From NCBI GenBank assembly GCA_039933315.1, contig JBDTOI010000208.1, forward strand, positions 1 through 6,996: a stretch of 6,996 bases of DNA, given 5' to 3'. The notes beneath the pieces were generated by a model that ran no database searches, was not told the origin of the DNA, and saw nothing but the letters and a program-made list of their open reading frames with translations. Position numbers and translations under genes: made by a program. The DNA comes from DASXRU01 sp039933315 (GTDB lineage Bacteria; Acidobacteriota; Blastocatellia; Pyrinomonadales; Pyrinomonadaceae). Positions 5,084 through 6,996 of the stretch are shown piece by piece (the first letter of the stretch is position 1; every line of letters begins with the position of its first letter).

Positions 5084-5105
5084 CGCGCTCCAAATTTGGC
5101 GCGCG
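5084..5105. repeat. 22-bp near-perfect palindrome
   Basis: CGCGC, one mismatch, the perfect palindrome CCAAATTTGG, then the matching GCGCG. It begins nine bases after the end of the tandem repeat. A stem GCGGTG/CACCGC (5060-5065, 5081-5086) links the two, so it is probably the terminal part of the same repeat family rather than an independent operator. Confidence 0.6.
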
Positions 5106-5277
5106 TCCAAACTCGCTGCCGCAGGTGGTACTGACTTCATCCTGTCGCTGACCCGCGCGGGCTTCCGGCTGCACTGCACAAACCTCTGCATCAATCCGAA
5201 TCCTGCGTGATCCCGACTTCTCTGGCACTGCAAACCGTTCTATGCAGAATATTCTTTTCGGAAGCGAACTCACATCA

Positions 5278-5283
5278 GAGGTG
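5278..5283 (+). promoter_or_regulatory. Shine-Dalgarno that selects the second ATG
   Basis: GAGGTG lies one base before ATG 5285 but seven bases before the in-frame ATG 5291. Only the second spacing is normal, so the 442-aa gene is called from 5291. Confidence 0.65.
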
Positions 5284-5290
5284 AATGCAA

Positions 5291-6619
5291 ATGAGCGAAC
5301 TCACACTCAACCTCATTGACGCCGGGGGAACCCTGCACGGCAGAATTCACGGCTCGGTCGCAGATGCCGCCATCGCAGCACTCTCCGCTGAACCTGAAAC
5401 CATCCCGGAATTAGTGGCGGCACTGGCCCGCTACATCAAACCATTGGATAAGCCTTTTGCCTGGTTCCGATCGGGCCAGCGGATTGATGCCGAGCGCTGG
5501 GACGCCGGAATAGTGATCATCGATCTCACGACCCGCATAGTGGCCGCGGAGTCTTCCTACTCCCAGCCGGTGCACGAAGGCCAAATCCATTATCACGATG
5601 GCACACAAGCAACAGATATCCCCATACTCTTCCGTGTGCCGGACGACTGGTTGTTTGTTAACTCCGTCGAGGCTTATCAATGGTCTCTGCTGCGGCGAAA
5701 CAGAGAGCCTTCGGTCAAACCACCGCTCGACGTTCGGGAGATTCTTTACGGCACGCCTTTGCTGGAATTCATTATTAACGAATGTAAGAACATCACAATC
5801 ACTGAAGCTGCTGCAGACGAAGGCAAACGAACTTCGGTCGCGGGCGAGCCGGCGCCGGAGACTAGGGACTTAGGCGAAGACAGACTCTACCGGGAGGTTT
5901 GCGCGATTCATGCTCGTTGGTTAATGACGGCCCGCGAAGATCTTCTGGGGGATTCGCCGCGGGATGTGATGCTGGCAAAGCAGGACTTCATCGACTTTGA
6001 TCTGCATAGTCGATCGCTGCAATGGAGTCTGCAAAACGAGGGCCCGCCGTGCCTTTCAAAGGAATCCTTTGCCTATCGCTTCGCCGGCTTTGGCACGCAT
6101 GAATGGGTCATCTATTACGACCTTGTTCGTTATCTGATCTGGAGTGCTATCGAAGGTAAAAGCCCGACTGAAGTCGGTACTCTGAACGCCCAACTGGACG
6201 ATGGTATGCAGTTTGAGATAAACAGGCTGGCGGAGATCAGGTCCGATTGGCTTAACCAGCCACAGGACGATTACGATGGGCGCATACCCGCGGTGCTAAT
6301 CGAGAATGAACGCAAACGCCTGCCCATCGCGCTGCGGCCGCGCGATATGATCATCGATGAAGACTGTCCTACCTGCCAGATGCTTGGCGACGAGACCTCA
6401 CCGCTGGGTATGGGAGTGGGATTTTGGTTTCTTGATGGTTCGCAGATGGAGGAAGACTTTGCTTTTTCCTCGTTCCGGACCCGCGAGGAATGGGAAGCCG
6501 AGAACCACCGGCGCGCGGAGTTTGATAAAGAGTTCAACCGCAAGGGTGAAGAACGTAAGCAACGCATTGCCCGCGGCGAGTTGGAGCCCGATCCCGACTT
6601 CGATGGCGAACCCTTCTAA
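5291..6619 (+). CDS. Uncharacterised 442-aa soluble protein
   Basis: I do not recognise a named family. Numbering from this start, an alpha/beta N-terminal region (about 1-165) contains the patch WDAGIVIIDLTTRIVAAESSY and HYHDGTQATDIPILFRVPDDW. A low-complexity acidic linker (about 170-198) follows. A helical, aromatic-rich middle (about 199-290) carries LYREVCAIHARW, DFIDFDLHSRSLQW and FAYRFAGFGTHEW. A C-terminal segment has PAVLIENERKRLP, then DCPTCQML with one CxxC pair (C359, C362), and ends in a highly charged helix. There is no signal peptide, membrane segment or helix-turn-helix that I can see. Codon use and motif-like conserved patches suggest a real gene. It is 539 bp behind the SIR2 gene on the same strand, so a shared role is possible but not shown. 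Another start at 5285 would add two residues. Confidence 0.75.
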   Translation: MSELTLNLIDAGGTLHGRIHGSVADAAIAALSAEPETIPELVAALARYIKPLDKPFAWFRSGQRIDAERWDAGIVIIDLTTRIVAAESSYSQPVHEGQIHYHDGTQATDIPILFRVPDDWLFVNSVEAYQWSLLRRNREPSVKPPLDVREILYGTPLLEFIINECKNITITEAAADEGKRTSVAGEPAPETRDLGEDRLYREVCAIHARWLMTAREDLLGDSPRDVMLAKQDFIDFDLHSRSLQWSLQNEGPPCLSKESFAYRFAGFGTHEWVIYYDLVRYLIWSAIEGKSPTEVGTLNAQLDDGMQFEINRLAEIRSDWLNQPQDDYDGRIPAVLIENERKRLPIALRPRDMIIDEDCPTCQMLGDETSPLGMGVGFWFLDGSQMEEDFAFSSFRTREEWEAENHRRAEFDKEFNRKGEERKQRIARGELEPDPDFDGEPF

Positions 6620-6673
6620 TCGCGGCGGGATGGCCCCGCTGCCAATGAGTCATCCGACTCCGACTCACAATAG

Positions 6674-6950
6674 CAACCCCAACGGGGTTGTGACCTCCAG
6701 CCCAGGGTTGCCGCCGCGGCTACCCTGGGTAACAAGCTGTTGAGTTTTCGCAACCCCAACGGGGTTGTGTCAGCCGCACCATGGCTTGCCTATTCCTCGG
6801 GACTGTAAAAGCTGAGGGCTCGATTAGATTAAGCCGGCATCGCGCGGAAAACGACACAACCCCGTTGGGGTTGGAAACTGTTCATTCGCCGTGACCCAGG
6901 GTAGCCGCGGCGGCAACCCTGGGCTGGAGGTCACAACCCCCTTGGGGTTG
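6674..6950. repeat. Composite palindrome 3 with perfect 44-bp and 21-bp arms
   Basis: Mirror-ordered hairpins follow the 442-aa gene. A (6674-6690), C (6751-6767) and C' (6857-6873) are CAACCCC/GGGGTTG stems with three-base loops, as is A' (6934-6950). B (6701-6729) and B' (6895-6923) are CCCAGGGT/ACCCTGGG stems around a GCCGCGGC core. The arms 6687-6730 and 6894-6937 are perfect inverted copies over 44 bp, and 6751-6771 matches 6853-6873 over 21 bp. The centre, about 81 bp at 6772-6852, is not symmetrical. It lies 54 bp past the stop and could block or end transcription, but there is no T run. Perfect arms mean recent formation, gene conversion or selection. Confidence 0.85.
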
Positions 6951-6996
6951 CTGGGCTCCGTTGGGGTTGCTGGGCTCCGTTGGGGTTGCTGGGCTC
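6941..6996 (+). repeat. 19-bp tandem repeat, running off the window
   Basis: The unit CGTTGGGGTTGCTGGGCTC occurs at 6959-6977 and 6978-6996, with a slightly shorter first unit at 6941-6958 that overlaps the A' hairpin of composite palindrome 3. The array starts inside that hairpin and continues past the window edge, so the copy number is unknown. Confidence 0.85.

Larger units (their letters stand above)
4752..5290. other. Gene-free gap between the SIR2 gene and the 442-aa gene
   Basis: The gap has no protein-like frame; the two minus-strand frames at 5016-5273 and 5042-5233 lie in repeat DNA. It starts with a short motif TTTGCGT repeated at 16-bp spacing (about 4774-4796). It then holds the tandem repeat at 4825-5075 and a near-perfect palindrome at 5084-5105. 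Its last part is about 180 bp of unremarkable sequence ending in the ribosome binding site of the next gene. A 10-bp palindrome AGAATATTCT lies at 5246-5255, in a plausible promoter or operator position. No T-run terminator follows the SIR2 stop. Confidence 0.55.

Noticed and set aside
6357..6743. 128-codon + strand frame overlapping the end of the 442-aa gene
   Set aside because: It is a shifted-frame shadow of the longer gene that continues into the composite palindrome, with Pro/Asn-rich translation typical of repeat DNA.
6674..6950. Simple rho-independent terminator for the 442-aa gene
   Set aside because: The hairpins are strong but no T run follows any of them, and the mirror layout over 277 bp is far larger than a terminator. 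An effect on transcription remains possible.

Overview
The window looks like an accessory, repeat-rich stretch of a bacterial chromosome. The gene types (DUF433/DUF5615 pairs, a small RelA/SpoT-type HD hydrolase, a stand-alone SIR2-like protein) and intergenic regions packed with short palindromes suggest Acidobacteriota (Blastocatellia-like) or a group with similar genomes such as Verrucomicrobiota. That placement is an impression from repeat style and protein style. There is no rRNA or marker gene to confirm it.

Left part (1-2680). The C-terminal end of an unidentified + strand gene runs in from the left edge. All other genes here are on the minus strand. First comes an intact DUF433 antitoxin / DUF5615 PIN-like toxin pair (923 to 386). 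Further right is a second run of minus-strand genes: a 94-aa antitoxin-like protein (2680 to 2396), a second DUF433 antitoxin about 81% identical to the first (2306 to 2082), a truncated relic of its DUF5615 partner (2098 to 1940), and a MESH1-type HD hydrolase (1958 to 1377). The relic breaks off exactly at a small heptamer array. The antitoxin, relic and hydrolase reading frames overlap in a chain (17 bp, then 19 bp). The deletion that destroyed the second toxin therefore seems to have placed the hydrolase behind the antitoxin's expression signals.

Middle (2681-3413). A long gene-free region holds a dispersed 45-bp repeat, a composite palindrome of about 210 bp, and a nested inverted repeat just in front of the SIR2 gene.

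Right part (3414-6996). There are two + strand genes. The first is a 445-aa SIR2-like protein with intact NAD-site motifs and a four-cysteine cluster, a candidate NAD-consuming defence effector. The second is a 442-aa protein of no recognised family. They are separated by about 540 bp that carry a tandem repeat of roughly 115-123 bp. The window ends in a third composite palindrome, containing a perfect 44-bp inverted repeat, which runs into a 19-bp tandem repeat at the edge.

The most distinctive non-genic signal is a set of three composite palindromes (1206-1400, 2906-3116, 6674-6950). They differ in sequence but share one layout: hairpin A, hairpin B, hairpin C, centre, then C', B', A'. In all three, the B hairpin is bounded by CCCAG...CTGGG (one base deviates in the right-hand B' arm of the first). 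No tRNA, rRNA, transposase or CRISPR array was found.
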